From contig NZ_JAMQOP010000001.1 in assembly GCF_031624495.1 (NCBI RefSeq), positions 1,736,001 through 1,800,000 of the forward strand: a stretch of DNA of 64,000 nucleotides, read 5' to 3'. The notes beneath the pieces are model-generated. The model did not search any database, was not told where the DNA came from, and saw nothing but the letters and a program-made list of their open reading frames with translations. The translations under genes were made by a program, and so were the position numbers. Position 1 is the stretch's first letter; each line of letters opens with the position of its first letter. Shown piece after piece: positions 19,621 through 27,986 of this stretch. Source of the stretch: Halogeometricum sp. S1BR25-6 (GTDB lineage: Archaea > Halobacteriota > Halobacteria > Halobacteriales > Haloferacaceae).

Positions 19621-20707
19621 CGGCGCTCTCGCCCGCGTCGACGTCCGCCATCTCCTCGTCGGTACAGAGACACTCGTCCAACTGCGCTCGAATCGCCTCC
19701 TCCTCCACGTCCGCGCCGATGAACACGAGTCGCGTCGCCGGGTCGTCGTCGTCGCGCCACTGCCCGATGGGTCCGGCCGTCACCGACGGGCCGGCGCGGT
19801 TCAACCCCATCACCGTATCCGGCCGCGTCGAGAGCAGGAAGAAGCCCTTCGCGCGGTAGACGCCGGAGGGCCACTCGTCCATCCACGCCTCGAAGCGTTC
19901 GGGGTCGAACGGGCGTTCGGACTCGTAGCAGAACGAGGTGACGCCGTGGGCGTTCCCGTTCCCGTGGTCGTGGTCGTCGTGTTCGTGCGACTCGGCGAGG
20001 CGTCGCTTCCACCCGGCGGAGCGCCTGACGGCGTCGAAGTCGAACAGACCGGTGTCGAGCACCGTCTCCGGGGCGATGTCCGAACGGGTCGTCCGGTGGA
20101 GACCCGCCCGCGGTTGCAGTTCGCGGACGACGCTCTCGATGTTCTCCAGGGCGTCCTCGGGGACGAGGTCGCACTTGTTCAATAAGAGTACGTCGCAAAA
20201 CTCCACTTGGTCCACGAGCACGTCGGCGAGTTCCCGGCCGCTCTCGCTTCCCCGCTCCTCGTCCTCGTTCGGACGCTCCGTCTCGGGGTCGAACTCCTTC
20301 CAGAAGCCGTAGGCGTCGAGCACGGACACCATCGTGTCGAGGCGGTAGCGTTCGGACACCGCCTCCTCCTCCAGAAACGTCCGCGCGATGGGAAGGGGTT
20401 CGCTGATGCCCGAGGCCTCGACGAGCAGGCAGTCGAACGAGCGCTCCTCGGCCAGACGGACCACCTCGGTCGCCAAATCGTCCTTGAGCCGACAGCAGAC
20501 GCACCCGTTCGTCAGTTCGATCACGTCGTCGTCGGCCCCGGCGACCAGTCGGGCGTCGACGTTGACCTCGCCCATGTCGTTGACGAGGACGGCGACGTCG
20601 TGGTCGGTCTGCTTCTCCAGAACGTGGTTCACGAGCGTCGTCTTACCCGCACCGAGCGTCCCGCTGACGATAGTCACGGGTATCTCGTCGTCGTCGCCGA
20701 GAGTCAT
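19595..20707 (-). CDS. COG0523 (CobW/ZNG1-like) GTPase, putative metallochaperone
   Basis: G3E-family P-loop GTPase of 370 residues, a class that delivers zinc, cobalt or other metals to client proteins. The Walker A is GTLGAGKTT (16-24), the COG0523 metal motif CVCC is at 69-72, the G4 motif is NKCD and a His/Asp-rich linker (HEHDDHDHGNGNAHG, about 244-258) probably binds metal. A C-terminal CobW_C domain follows (RAKGFFLLSTRPDTV). ATG 20707 follows an in-frame GTG at 20710; a TATA-like CGTTATTTTG lies 24-33 nt upstream. It overlaps convergently with the CIYC microprotein gene. Confidence 0.9.
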   Translation of the reverse strand: MTLGDDDEIPVTIVSGTLGAGKTTLVNHVLEKQTDHDVAVLVNDMGEVNVDARLVAGADDDVIELTNGCVCCRLKDDLATEVVRLAEERSFDCLLVEASGISEPLPIARTFLEEEAVSERYRLDTMVSVLDAYGFWKEFDPETERPNEDEERGSESGRELADVLVDQVEFCDVLLLNKCDLVPEDALENIESVVRELQPRAGLHRTTRSDIAPETVLDTGLFDFDAVRRSAGWKRRLAESHEHDDHDHGNGNAHGVTSFCYESERPFDPERFEAWMDEWPSGVYRAKGFFLLSTRPDTVMGLNRAGPSVTAGPIGQWRDDDDPATRLVFIGADVEEEAIRAQLDECLCTDEEMADVDAGESAVSDPFPRA

Positions 20708-20853
20708 CACTCCGTGTGGAGGGGGCGAAGCAAAATAACGTTCCGGAATCGTCGAATTCGAAGAACCGCGGGGGGTCGGGCGCGGCGGACGACCGCCGAG
20801 AGCGGCCCCGGCGGGGTATCGACGCGATACCGACGCGACCCCGTCGTCGCCGT

Positions 20854-21174
20854 CTACGGCGCGCCGGCGACGACCAGTCGGCTCTCTTCGGACCCGTTCT
20901 CCAACTGCCTGCTCGCGTCGGGCGAGACGCGCACGGCGTCGCCGGGTTCGAGGTCGACCGACTCGCCGTCGACGTGGAGCGTCGCGCCGCCCTCGACGAG
21001 GTAGTACACCTCTTCGTGGTCCTCGTCGGCGTGGTCGTGCTCCATGCCGGTCCAGTCGGGGTCGGCCTCGACGACGGTGAATCCGAGGTTCTCGGCGTCG
21101 AGTTCCTCGCGCAGGAAGAACATCCCGTCGGCCTTCTCGCCTCCGTCACGGTAGTTGGCTTTGGTGTGCGACAT
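20854..21174 (-). CDS. Cupin-2 domain protein
   Basis: Small single-domain cupin of 106 residues, starting MSHTKANYRDGG at 21174. Cupin motif 1 is MEHDHADEDHEEVYYLVEG and motif 2 is LEPGDAVRVSPDASRQL, giving candidate metal ligands His, His and Glu in motif 1. Such proteins are often sugar isomerases, dioxygenase-like enzymes or small-molecule sensors, and the specific function cannot be read from the sequence. An in-frame ATG further upstream (21207) would add 11 residues that do not look conserved. It is on the same strand as the GTPase gene, 146 nt upstream of it. Confidence 0.8.
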   Translation of the reverse strand: MSHTKANYRDGGEKADGMFFLREELDAENLGFTVVEADPDWTGMEHDHADEDHEEVYYLVEGGATLHVDGESVDLEPGDAVRVSPDASRQLENGSEESRLVVAGAP

Positions 21175-21373
21175 CCACGCGTGGCTACGGTCGAGAGACG
21201 TATGCAACTACTGGCACCGGACGTGCGTTCGGAGTTCCAGCGAAACCTGACAGTCTCGTTCGGGTGCCGAAAGAAATCAGGTAGTTGATCAGTGTCGGCG
21301 GGAGAGAACGGCCACGGAAACGTCCCGGTCCCACGAACGGGAGCGTCCGGCGTGAGCGAGGAGGAGAGACCGA

Positions 21374-22552
21374 CTACAGCGAGTTCTTGATCTTCTCGAA
21401 GAAGCCCTCTTTCACGTCGACCTCCTCGCCGCCGGCCTCCGCGAACGCTTCGAGCGCCTCTCGCTGTTCTTTGTTCAGGTTCTCGGGGGTCACCACCTGC
21501 ACCTGCACGTGGAGGTCGCCGTTGCCTCGGCCGCGGAGGTGCGGCATCCCCTCGCCGCGGACGCGGAACGACTCGCCGCTCTGCGTCCCGTCCGGAATCT
21601 CGAACTCCGTCGTCCCGGTGACGGTGGGAATCTCCACCGTCGCGCCGAAGACGGCCTGCGGGAAAGAGACGGCGAGGTTGTGGTAGAGGTCGTCGCCGTC
21701 GCGTTCGAAGTCGTTGTGCTCCGCAATGGACACCTCGATGAGGAGGTCGCCGTTCGGCCCGCCGTTCTCGCCGGGCGCGCCCTCGCGTTCCATGCGGAGC
21801 GACTGGCCGTCGCGGATGCCGGCCGGGATGGTGACCGTCAGCGTCGCCTCCTCACGGACGACGCCGTCGCCGCCGCAGTGAGAACAGGACTCGCTGTACG
21901 TCTCGCCCTCGCCGCCGCAGCGTCGACAGGTCTGGGTCTGCTGGACGCGGCCGAGGGGCGTGTCGCGGACGGTCGTGGTCTGGCCCTGTCCGTTACACTC
22001 CGGGCAGGTGTTCACGTCGGCGTCCGGCGGGTGGCCCGCACCGTCGCACTCCGGGCAGCGCTCGGGTCGCGTGACGGTGAACTGCTTTTCGACGCCCTCG
22101 TAGGCCTCTTCGAGGGTGAGGTCGACGCGCGTGCGGAGGTTCTGGCCCTGCCGCGGGCGGTTGCGGCTCTGGCCGCCCTGTCCGCCCATGCCGCCGCCGC
22201 CGAAGAACTGGTTGAAGATGTCCTCGAAGGGGTTGCCCTGTCCGCCTTGGCCGCCCATTCCGCCCATGCCCCCCATGCCGCCCATCCCGCCGGCGCCCGC
22301 GCCGCCGCCGGTACCGCCCCGCTTCTCGGCCTGCTCGAAGCGGTCGTGACCCATCTGGTCGTACTGCTGGCGGGCCTGTTCGTCGGTCAGCACCTCTTTG
22401 GCTTTCTTCACCTTCTTGAACTTCTCCTCGGCGTCGGGTTCGTCGGAGACGTCGGGGTGATACTGTGTGGCCTTCTCGCGATAGGCCTTCTTGATCTCGT
22501 CCTCGGACGCGTCTCGCGATACGCCGAGCACGTCGTAGAAGTCCTCGCTCAT
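21374..22552 (-). CDS. dnaJ: Chaperone protein DnaJ (Hsp40)
   Basis: Type I Hsp40 co-chaperone of 392 residues that stimulates DnaK ATPase and binds unfolded clients. The order is J domain with HPD at 32-34, a long Gly/Met-Gly-rich linker (about 78-135, with repeated GGM units), a zinc-binding region of four CxxCxGxG-type repeats (about 164-230, CPECDGAG, CPECNGQG, CRRCGGEG, CSHCGGDG) and a C-terminal peptide-binding domain. It lies downstream of dnaK on the same strand, with a 169-nt gap containing an acidic-codon repeat. It has its own TATA-like stretch (TTTTGAAG on the coding strand). Confidence 0.97.
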   Translation of the reverse strand: MSEDFYDVLGVSRDASEDEIKKAYREKATQYHPDVSDEPDAEEKFKKVKKAKEVLTDEQARQQYDQMGHDRFEQAEKRGGTGGGAGAGGMGGMGGMGGMGGQGGQGNPFEDIFNQFFGGGGMGGQGGQSRNRPRQGQNLRTRVDLTLEEAYEGVEKQFTVTRPERCPECDGAGHPPDADVNTCPECNGQGQTTTVRDTPLGRVQQTQTCRRCGGEGETYSESCSHCGGDGVVREEATLTVTIPAGIRDGQSLRMEREGAPGENGGPNGDLLIEVSIAEHNDFERDGDDLYHNLAVSFPQAVFGATVEIPTVTGTTEFEIPDGTQSGESFRVRGEGMPHLRGRGNGDLHVQVQVVTPENLNKEQREALEAFAEAGGEEVDVKEGFFEKIKNSL

Positions 22553-22643
22553 TCGTTGTCTGGCTTACTCGGTTGAACTACTTCAAAAGAACGGGTCGGC
22601 GACGACAGAATTCGAGCGCGAGGGGTCGACGGGCGCGTCAGTT

Positions 22644-22694
22644 GTCGTCGTCTTCGTCCGCGTCGTCGTCTTCGTCCGCGTCGTCGTCTTCGTC
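22644..22694 (-). repeat. 18-nt tandem repeat encoding an Asp/Glu/Ala run, downstream of dnaK
   Basis: Two perfect 18-nt units (GTCGTCGTCTTCGTCCGC on the plus strand) and a 15-nt partial third unit. On the minus strand, in the dnaK frame but after its stop codon, it reads as DEDDDADEDDDADEDDDN and then a TGA. It therefore looks like a former or alternative acidic tail of DnaK now left in the 3' untranslated region. Confidence 0.6.
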
Positions 22695-22721
22695 ACGAGA
22701 ACGCGACGCGTGCTGGTTGGC

Positions 22722-24653
22722 TCAGGACGAGGACTCGTCTCCGTCCTCGTCCTCGTCCTGAACATCCTCGAAGTCGGCGTCGACGTACTCGTCGTCGTCG
22801 CCGGGCTGACCGTCTTGGCCGCCCATACCGCCCATGCCGCCCATCCCGCCGGCGCCCGCGCCGCCGGGTCCGGCACCGGCGCCGCCGCCGGCCTGGGCCT
22901 GCTGGGCCTGCCCTTCGTACATCTGCTTGCCGATCTCCTGCAGTTCCTTCGAGAGCGCCTCGGTCGCGGTTTCGAGGTCCTCCTTCGTCGCGTCCTCGTC
23001 TTCGAGCGTCTCCTCGACGTCCTCGACGGCCGCTTCGATGTCGGCGCGCAGGTCGTCGTCGACCTGCTCTTCGTTCTCTTCGAGGAGCGTCTCGGCGCGC
23101 TGAACGGCGCTCTCGGCTTCGTTGCGGGCCTCGATGCGCTCGCGGCGCTCCTGGTCCTCCTCGGCGTGCTGTTCGGCCTCGTCCTGCATCTGCTCGATCT
23201 GCTCGTCGGAGAGGCCCGCGCCGCCCTCGATGGTGACGGATTCCGCGTTCCCGGAGCCTTTGTCCTCGGCCTCGACGGTGACGATGCCGTTCTCGTCGAT
23301 GCTGAACGTGACCTCTATCTGCGGCGTGCCGGCCGGCGCCGGCGGGATGCCGTTCAGTTGGAACTCGCCGAGCATGTCGTTCTCCTCGGCGATTTCGCGT
23401 TCGCCCTGGAAGACGCGCACCTGGACAGACGTCTGGTTCGCCGCGGCCGTCGTGAATATCTTCGACTCCTCGGTCGGAATCGTGGTGTTCTTCTCGATGA
23501 GTCGCTCGAACAGACCGCCCTTCACCTCGATACCGAGGCTGAGCGGCGTCACGTCGAGCAGGACGATGTCGTCGACTTCGCCGCCGAGCACGCCGCCCTG
23601 AATCGCGGCGCCGAGGGCGACGGCCTCGTCGGGGTTGACGTTCTTCTTCGGTTCGGCGCCGAGTATCTCCTCGACTTTGTCGTGGACCTGCGGCATCCGG
23701 GTGGACCCGCCGACGAGGATGACCTCGTCGATGTCCTCCTTCGAGTAGCCGGCGTCTTCGAGCGCCTGCTCCGTCGGGCCGACCGTGCGGTCGACGAGGT
23801 CGGCGGTGAGCGACTCGAACTTCGCGCGCGTCAGTTTCTCTTCGAGGTGGACCGGACCGGAGTCCGTCGCCGTGATGAACGGCAGATTGACGGTCGTCTC
23901 CTTGCGCGAGGAGAGCTCAATCTTCGCCTCCTCCGCGGCGTCCTTCAGGCGCTGGAGCGCCTGTCGGTCCTCGCGGAGGTCGATGTTGTGGTTGTTCTGG
24001 AACTCGTCGGCCAGGTAGTCGATGATGGCCTGGTCCCAGTCGTCGCCGCCGAGGTCGTTGTCCCCGTTCGTGGCGACGACTTCGTAGACGCCGCCGCCGA
24101 GGTCCAAGACGGAAACGTCGAACGTCCCGCCGCCGAGGTCGTACACCATGACCGTCTGGTCGGAGTCGTCGTCGAGGCCGTACGCCATCGACGCGGCGGT
24201 CGGTTCGTTGATGATGCGCTCGACCTCGAAGCCGGCGATTTCGCCGGCGTCCTTCGTCGCCTGTCGCTGGCGGTCGTTGAAGTACGCCGGAACGGTGATG
24301 ACGGCCTTCTCGACCTCGTCGCCGAGGTAGTCCTCGGCGTCGCGCTTGATTTTCTGGAGGATCATCGCCGAGAGCTGCTCCGGCGTGTACTCCTCGCCGT
24401 CGATGTCGACCGTGTACCCGTCCTCCCCCATGTGGCGCTTGATGGAGCGGATGGTGTGGTCGGGGTTCTGAATCGCCTGGTTCTTCGCGGGCTTTCCGAC
24501 GAGTCGTTCGTCGTCCTCGGTGAACGCGACCACGGAGGGTGTGGTGCGGTCTCCCTCGGCGTTCACGATAATCTCGGGGTCTCCCCCTTCCATCACCGCG
24601 AATGCGCTGTTCGTGGTACCGAGGTCGATACCGAGAATCTTGTTGCTCGCCAT
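22722..24653 (-). CDS. dnaK: Chaperone protein DnaK (Hsp70)
   Basis: Hsp70 chaperone of 643 residues. The N-terminal actin-like ATPase has [13 protein letters not shown] (about 8-20), [19 protein letters not shown] (phosphate 2) and [12 protein letters not shown] (adenosine loop), then the beta substrate domain ([11 protein letters not shown]) and a helical lid. The C-terminus is a Gly/Ala/Met linker ending in a very acidic [11 protein letters not shown] tail. ATG 24653 gives the canonical [12 protein letters not shown] start; the upstream in-frame extension is rejected. The coding-strand TTTAAC at 24688-24681 is a TATA candidate. It belongs to a grpE - hydrolase - dnaK - dnaJ cluster. Confidence 0.98.
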   Translation of the reverse strand: MASNKILGIDLGTTNSAFAVMEGGDPEIIVNAEGDRTTPSVVAFTEDDERLVGKPAKNQAIQNPDHTIRSIKRHMGEDGYTVDIDGEEYTPEQLSAMILQKIKRDAEDYLGDEVEKAVITVPAYFNDRQRQATKDAGEIAGFEVERIINEPTAASMAYGLDDDSDQTVMVYDLGGGTFDVSVLDLGGGVYEVVATNGDNDLGGDDWDQAIIDYLADEFQNNHNIDLREDRQALQRLKDAAEEAKIELSSRKETTVNLPFITATDSGPVHLEEKLTRAKFESLTADLVDRTVGPTEQALEDAGYSKEDIDEVILVGGSTRMPQVHDKVEEILGAEPKKNVNPDEAVALGAAIQGGVLGGEVDDIVLLDVTPLSLGIEVKGGLFERLIEKNTTIPTEESKIFTTAAANQTSVQVRVFQGEREIAEENDMLGEFQLNGIPPAPAGTPQIEVTFSIDENGIVTVEAEDKGSGNAESVTIEGGAGLSDEQIEQMQDEAEQHAEEDQERRERIEARNEAESAVQRAETLLEENEEQVDDDLRADIEAAVEDVEETLEDEDATKEDLETATEALSKELQEIGKQMYEGQAQQAQAGGGAGAGPGGAGAGGMGGMGGMGGQDGQPGDDDEYVDADFEDVQDEDEDGDESSS

Positions 24654-24680
24654 CTTGACGCCAACTACTGGTCTAAATCG

Positions 24681-24688
24681 GTTAAAGG
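24681..24688 (-). promoter_or_regulatory. TATA-like element of dnaK
   Basis: The coding strand reads CCTTTAAC about 28-35 nt upstream of the dnaK ATG, inside a locally AT-rich segment of a 191-nt intergenic gap. This suggests dnaK has a promoter of its own apart from grpE, plausibly heat-responsive. Confidence 0.45.
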
Positions 24689-24844
24689 TTACTAGACGGG
24701 ACCGCGACGGCTCTCCGGACGTGTCGCCGCCGTCTCCCGGTTTCGCCGTTCTGTCCCGCACCGCGTGACCGGGTTTTTTATCGAACCGCAGTCAGTCTCT
24801 CGCGACCCCGGTTCCCCCGCCGAACTGACGACCACCGACCGCGG

Positions 24845-25573
24845 TCAGCGAATCGCCTCGACGCCGTCTCCGAGAGCGGCCAGTACGTCCTCGACCACCC
24901 GCTCCCGGCCCGACGAGGCGAAGAACTCGTGGCCGCCGTCGTACGGTCGGAGGTTCGCCGCCGGCGTTCGGTCGCCGATAGCGCGGACGCTGACGATGCG
25001 GTCCGACAGCGTGCAGAACACCGCGTCGGCCGGGTCGAACGGCGGCAGGCGCGCCTGCGCGTCGACGACGGTACGGAGGAACGCCGGCGAGACTCCGCGG
25101 GGTCCCGCCTCGAACTCGGCTTCGGGCTTCAGATTCCCGATGTCGGTCCGGTCGCGGTCCGGTTCGAACAGTCGCCGCGCCGTCGGGAGGCGCAGAAAGT
25201 ACGGGAGGACGGCGGACTCGAACCCTCCGCCCGGCGCCATCCCCCACCACGGACTCAAGAAAACCTGCGGGGGAACGTCGACGCGGGCGGCGAGGTGGGC
25301 GGCGACGAGTCCGCCGGTGCTGTGGCTCAACACCGCGTCGAACTCGCGGTCCTCGTAGTACGCCCGGACGGGGGCGAGATACTGGTCCTCGAAGTCCCAC
25401 CCGTTCGTCGGGAGGGTGACGGCGTGGACGCGGTACTCGTCGGTCAGTCGGTCGATGAGCCACGAGACGGGGTCGTGCTCGGGTTCGTTGCCCCACCCGA
25501 GGACGAACAGGAGGTCCTCCGGGTCGTCGGGCCTCTCGTGCGGTTCGTCCGCCTCGTGGACGGAAAAGTGCAT
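24845..25573 (-). CDS. Alpha/beta hydrolase inside the Hsp70 cluster
   Basis: Predicted alpha/beta-hydrolase-fold enzyme of 242 residues starting MHFSVHEADE at 25573. Candidate triad: nucleophile Ser in the HSTGGLVAAH elbow (G/H-x-S-x-G variant), Asp in TLSDRIVSV and His in YDGGHEFF. A hydrophobic cap-like stretch (PWWGMAPGGGFESAVLPYFL) suggests an apolar substrate. It sits between grpE and dnaK in the same direction, 109 nt after grpE. The substrate is unknown; the serine hydrolase fold and position invite a link to protein or lipid quality control, but that is inference. Confidence 0.75.
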   Translation of the reverse strand: MHFSVHEADEPHERPDDPEDLLFVLGWGNEPEHDPVSWLIDRLTDEYRVHAVTLPTNGWDFEDQYLAPVRAYYEDREFDAVLSHSTGGLVAAHLAARVDVPPQVFLSPWWGMAPGGGFESAVLPYFLRLPTARRLFEPDRDRTDIGNLKPEAEFEAGPRGVSPAFLRTVVDAQARLPPFDPADAVFCTLSDRIVSVRAIGDRTPAANLRPYDGGHEFFASSGRERVVEDVLAALGDGVEAIR

Positions 25574-25682
25574 TCGGGGCGTCTCACGGAAGCGATTTCG
25601 AAAGGGGAGTCGCACGGGCGAACGTGGCGCGGGTTCGACAAAAAGCGTACGCGGCGTTCGGTTCGCCGACGGGCCGTCCGGA

Positions 25683-26360
25683 CTACTCCCCGCCGCCGGT
25701 GCTGACGGTCACCTGCGCGGCGCGGATGACCTTCTCGCCCATCTCGTAGCCGGCCTGGTAGACGTCGGCGACGGTGCCCTCGGGTTGGCCGCTGTCCACC
25801 CGCATCATTACTTCGTGGCGCGTCGGGTCGACTTCCTCGCCGGGGTCGGGGTCGATGGTACTCACGCCCTCCGAGGAGAGGATGCGGTCGAACTCCTCCA
25901 GTGTGGATTCGATTCCCGGTCGGATGTCGGCGCCCTCCTCCTGGTCGAGGGCGCGCAGGAGGTTGTCGCGGACGGTGACGACGCGTTCGACGAAGTCCTC
26001 GGTGGCCGTCTCGCGGATCTGGTCCTGCCGCTTCTTCGCGCGCTTCTTGTAGTTCTGGAAGTCCGCCTGCGTCCGCTTGAGGCGGTTCGACAGTTCCTCG
26101 TTCTCCTCTTCTGCGGCCGCCAGTTCGGCCTCGAGTTCGTCGGCGCGTCCGCGGAGGGCGGCCACGTCCTCGGCGAGTTCCTCGTCGTACTCGGCGGCGC
26201 GCGCGACGAGGGGGTCGCCCGTCTGCCCGTTGGTGCTCGCGTTCGACGCCGCTTCGGTCTCGGACGCCGCCGCTTCGGCCCCCGCGGATGCGTCGGTCGC
26301 CTCCTCCGTCTCCGCGTCGGCGCGTTCGCCGTCCGTCGGGTCGGAAGCGTCTTCGGTCAT
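25683..26360 (-). CDS. grpE: Nucleotide exchange factor GrpE
   Basis: GrpE homologue of 225 residues that releases ADP from DnaK. It has an acidic low-complexity N-terminus (first about 60 residues, Ala/Glu/Asp/Thr), a long coiled coil (about 65-120, with QADFQNYKKRAKKRQDQ) and the C-terminal beta domain (GVSTIDPDPGEEVDPTRHEV, then QAGYEMGEKVIRAAQVTVS). ATG 26360 is the family start, although the frame stays open much further upstream. It is the first gene of the chaperone cluster and divergent from a Tat/PGF-CTERM protein gene, with 105 nt between. Confidence 0.95.
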   Translation of the reverse strand: MTEDASDPTDGERADAETEEATDASAGAEAAASETEAASNASTNGQTGDPLVARAAEYDEELAEDVAALRGRADELEAELAAAEEENEELSNRLKRTQADFQNYKKRAKKRQDQIRETATEDFVERVVTVRDNLLRALDQEEGADIRPGIESTLEEFDRILSSEGVSTIDPDPGEEVDPTRHEVMMRVDSGQPEGTVADVYQAGYEMGEKVIRAAQVTVSTGGGE

Positions 26361-26465
26361 GGTTCGAGGGAGTACCTCGCCGGGCATAAGGGTTGTAGAA
26401 TCGTCCGAACCGAGGGGCCCCTGTCCGCCACAACGCGTAACTTCGCCGTGTCCGATGCAGCGGCT

Positions 26466-27137
26466 ATGACCGATAAACCAAGTTCGCGAGACGCTGGAAC
26501 CGTCTCCCGACGGACGTTTCTCGTCGGCGTCGGCGCGACGACGAGTCTCGCCGTGGGCGTCGGAACCGCGGCCGGACAGTCGACGGGGACCGAGACCGAG
26601 GCCGGGACCGGAACCGACTCGACGGGTGGCGAGCGGCGCGGTCTGGTCCCCGCCTACGAGGAGTTCAGCGGCGAGGGAGAGGCCTATCGGAACCAGTACC
26701 TCCTGATCAGCGACCCGACCGACGAGGAACCGCCGGAAGGGGCCGTCTCGAACTGCGGCGCCGCCGGGTGGAGCGCCGACGAGGCGACCACCTACGAGGT
26801 ATCCATCCTCGAAAAACTCGACCAGACGACGGAGGTCATCAAGGGGACGAACTTCTACACCCCCGAGTCCGGCGGGTCGTTCGAGGTGGGGTCGACGTGG
26901 CGCATCTCCGAGGCGACGCGGTGCGGAGAACACATCGCGCTGACGCTGACGCGGGTCGACCCCGAGGAGGAGGGACTCCAGATAGACACGTCGGCCGATA
27001 CGAACGTTGAGGGTTCGCTCTCGGAGGACGAGGCCGTCGGCGAGACCGAGACGAGCGCGAACTCCCCCGGGTTCGGCGTCGTCGCCGGAATCGTCGGCCT
27101 CCTCGGCGGCGCGGCGGCGCGCCTGCGGGGGGAGTAG
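26466..27137 (+). CDS. Tat-exported surface protein with PGF-CTERM anchor
   Basis: Secreted protein of 223 residues. The N-terminal twin-arginine signal is SRRTFLVGVGATTSLAVGVG (residues about 14-33), followed by a Thr/Glu/Gly-rich linker. The mature domain (about 58-185) has two cysteines (NCGAAGW and ATRCGEH) that may form a disulfide. The C-terminus is SPGFGVVAGIVGLLGGAAARL followed by Arg, the tripartite PGF-CTERM sorting signal processed by archaeosortase A with lipid attachment. The mature domain is not recognised. It is divergent from grpE; the functional link is unclear. Confidence 0.85.
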   Translation: MTDKPSSRDAGTVSRRTFLVGVGATTSLAVGVGTAAGQSTGTETEAGTGTDSTGGERRGLVPAYEEFSGEGEAYRNQYLLISDPTDEEPPEGAVSNCGAAGWSADEATTYEVSILEKLDQTTEVIKGTNFYTPESGGSFEVGSTWRISEATRCGEHIALTLTRVDPEEEGLQIDTSADTNVEGSLSEDEAVGETETSANSPGFGVVAGIVGLLGGAAARLRGE

Positions 27138-27147
27138 TCCGTCCGCG

Positions 27148-27888
27148 CTACTGGTACATCCGGAGCGGTTGGGCCTGCGTGCTCTCCTCGTCGCCCTGTT
27201 GCATCCGCTGGGCGAGTTGCTCCTTCGCGTTCCGTATCTCCTCTGCACGTTCGACTAGGTTGTCGACCGGCACCTCGATTCCGGTGAGCGGTTCGACCCC
27301 GTCTTTGATGACGACGCGCGCCGCCTCCGGGTCGGGGAACTGCGGGTCCGACTCGACGACGAGACAGACCGCCCGCCGGTCGTGTTCGACGGCGTCGTTC
27401 AGGAGCGCCCCCGTCGGACCGGAGATGAGTCCCATCTCGTCCGGGAGGGCGATGTCGGCGTCGGCCGCGGCCGCCTCGCCGCCGCCGGTCCCGACGGCGT
27501 ACAGCTCCGGCACGTCGTCGTTCTTCTCGCGGGGCAGCCCCGAGATGAAGAGGGGCGTGACCGGCGTCTCGTCGAACCAGCCGGCGAGGCACGTCGCGAG
27601 TTGCGAGGCGGCCCGCGGCGCGATGGGCACGTCGCTCTGGAGGACGAGCAGGTCGTGGTCCTCGTCGGCGTAGAGGCGAACCGGCGTCGCCAGCGACGCG
27701 TCGTCCTCGTGGTAGACGGCGACCTTTGGGATGCCGTCGCAGTGGACGTTGGCGTAGTGGACCATGTCGAACGCCTCCACGAGGTGGTCGGCCGCTATCT
27801 TCCCGACCAGCCCGATTCCGGGCAGCCCTTCGACCATCGTCGGTTCCGAGAGCGACACGCTGTCGTCGAGGACGGCTATCTCGGCCAT
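27148..27888 (-). CDS. PAC2 family protein (proteasome assembly chaperone-like)
   Basis: Member of the PAC2 family (246 residues), archaeal homologues of proteasome assembly chaperones; the biochemical role in archaea is unproven. The N-terminal signature is MVEGLPGIGLVGKIAADHL, and the core contains SGLPREKNDD and GLISGPTGALLNDA. The C-terminal 40 residues form a charged helix, probably a coiled coil. ATG 27888 gives the canonical start, preferred over an upstream in-frame ATG at 27987. Its stop is 10 nt from that of the convergent PGF-CTERM gene. Confidence 0.88.
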   Translation of the reverse strand: MAEIAVLDDSVSLSEPTMVEGLPGIGLVGKIAADHLVEAFDMVHYANVHCDGIPKVAVYHEDDASLATPVRLYADEDHDLLVLQSDVPIAPRAASQLATCLAGWFDETPVTPLFISGLPREKNDDVPELYAVGTGGGEAAAADADIALPDEMGLISGPTGALLNDAVEHDRRAVCLVVESDPQFPDPEAARVVIKDGVEPLTGIEVPVDNLVERAEEIRNAKEQLAQRMQQGDEESTQAQPLRMYQ

Positions 27889-27986
27889 GCTGGACGTTGG
27901 CGCGGGAGGGACGTAAAACCGCGGCGGGGAACGGGGAGAGCGGCGGTCCGAAACCCACAAGCGGTCCCCCCCGGTAGGAGGGAGCA

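Noticed and set aside
22644-22694. 18-nt tandem units, considered as a CRISPR-like array
   Set aside because: Units are directly adjacent with no spacers and encode an acidic run in the dnaK frame; a simple codon repeat.
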